6,025 nt of DNA from an uncultured Selenomonadales bacterium (GTDB taxonomy: Bacteria; Bacillota_C; Negativicutes; Selenomonadales; Selenomonadaceae). The stretch is taken from contig CAMYWI010000102.1 in the NCBI GenBank assembly GCA_947302675.1, positions 1 through 6,025 on the forward strand. The letters run 5' to 3'. Under the pieces are notes generated by a model, which worked only from the letters and a program-made list of their open reading frames with translations, was not told the DNA's origin and did not search any database. Below, one piece after another: positions 5,508-6,025 of the stretch (position 1 is its first letter; every line of letters starts with the position of its first letter). Made by a program: the position numbers and the translations under genes.

Positions 5508-5536
5508 ATTATAGACAATCGCCGCGCAAAATGCAA
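5508..5536 (-). promoter_or_regulatory. Promoter of the 291-aa protein/acyltransferase operon
   Basis: On the - strand: TTGCAT (-35, 5531-5536), a 17-bp spacer and a perfect TATAAT (-10, 5508-5513). The predicted start is near 5501, giving a leader of about 28 nt that includes AAGGAG. It lies back-to-back with the + strand promoter at 5544-5572. Confidence 0.7.
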
Positions 5537-5543
5537 TTATTTG

Positions 5544-5572
5544 TTGTAAGGCGCGGAAAATCTTTGTATAAT
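5544..5572 (+). promoter_or_regulatory. Promoter of the gene starting at 5605
   Basis: TTGTAA (-35, 5544-5549), a 17-bp spacer and a perfect TATAAT (-10, 5567-5572), with transcription from about 5579. Only 7 bp separate its -35 from that of the divergent promoter, so the two could compete for RNA polymerase or share a regulator. No operator palindrome was seen. Confidence 0.75.
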
Positions 5573-5604
5573 AGCTAAAATTTCAAAGGAAGGAGAAATT
5601 TTCT

Positions 5605-6025
5605 ATGGCAACACAATTAGAGGCTATTAAACAATTTATGAAGTCGTTAGACAGTTCCGATAAGAACGGCGAAACAGCATTGAACAGAGCGGTAAATGCC
5701 GCCTTTGCAACTGGCTTGAATTCTTTTCAAGACGTCAAAGATACCTTTATGACGGATTTAAGAGGCGTGTCGAATTCCTCCGTGCCGCATTTGAAAGGCG
5801 AGAGCGACGTTGAATATTTCCTTCGAGTTTATTGCGGGATAGATTTTAAAACTACTGATTCAGGCGCGATAACGGGTTCGGACGCGGGCAACTCCAAAAC
5901 TAAAACCGACGAGAATATCATTTCGATGAGCGGCAAGTTAAAAACGTCTTTCAAAGACAAATCCTTTACCGTCAACAATTTGAACGTCACGCTTGCCAAT
6001 AAAAAAACTTTCGACAGTCTGAACG
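5605..6025 (+). CDS. Unrecognised protein, N-terminal 140 residues (3' end outside window)
   Basis: The frame runs open from ATG 5605 to the window edge. AAGGAG (5590-5595) lies 9 nt upstream of the start, and the promoter is close by, so the start is secure. The product begins MATQLEAIKQFMKSLDSS, with no signal peptide. Residues 1-80 look mainly helical (NRAVNAAFATGL, DVEYFLRVYCGI). A Gly/Ser/Lys-rich linker follows with TDSGAITGSDAGNS at about 95-108. From about 118 there is a beta-rich Thr/Asn stretch (SFTVNNLNVTLANKK). From memory, proteins with a similar helical start and an AITGSDAG linker occur as large, often multi-copy hypothetical proteins in Selenomonas-like genomes. I cannot confirm this or give a function. 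A surface or secreted protein exported without a Sec signal is possible but not shown. Confidence 0.8.
   Translation, partial: MATQLEAIKQFMKSLDSSDKNGETALNRAVNAAFATGLNSFQDVKDTFMTDLRGVSNSSVPHLKGESDVEYFLRVYCGIDFKTTDSGAITGSDAGNSKTKTDENIISMSGKLKTSFKDKSFTVNNLNVTLANKKTFDSLN

Overview
The window reads as chromosomal DNA of a diderm Firmicute of the class Negativicutes (Selenomonas/Veillonella-like). The main evidence is the gene at 652-2025: a signal peptide, one S-layer-homology (SLH) domain, a short coiled coil and a C-terminal outer-membrane beta-barrel. That is the OmpM-type porin that ties the outer membrane to peptidoglycan in this class. Strong AGGAGG-type ribosome binding sites and consensus sigma-A-like promoters fit the same group. 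No mobile element, CRISPR array, tRNA or rRNA was seen.

Layout, left to right. (1) 1-284, + strand: the C-terminal end of a GltD-like FAD/NAD(P)H oxidoreductase, followed by a hairpin terminator that looks usable in both directions. (2) 285-651 is non-coding. It holds that terminator, a leftward extended -10 promoter that could make a roughly 120-nt small RNA ending at the same hairpin, and the rightward promoter of the porin with a leader of about 135 nt. (3) 652-2025: the OmpM-like porin, closed by a strong GAAA-loop terminator. (4) 2120-2478: a structured region with a 30-codon minus-strand gene for a small hydrophobic, toxin-like peptide. It lies between two related GC-rich hairpins that belong to an imperfect direct repeat. 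The right-hand hairpin covers the peptide gene's ribosome binding site.

(5) 2479-3483, - strand: a Tat-exported DUF362 lipoprotein with its own promoter and terminator. (6) 3562-5473, - strand: a two-gene operon, with an unrecognised 291-aa protein first and a membrane acyltransferase-3 second. The two overlap by 8 bp and share the promoter at 5508-5536. (7) 5605-6025, + strand: the start of an unrecognised protein cut by the window edge, read from a promoter back-to-back with that of (6).

Most genes are independently transcribed envelope or unknown functions. The only clear operon is the 291-aa protein plus acyltransferase pair. The most unusual parts are the small-peptide cassette with its duplicated hairpins, the possible small RNA upstream of the porin, and a heptanucleotide repeat inside the 291-aa protein gene.
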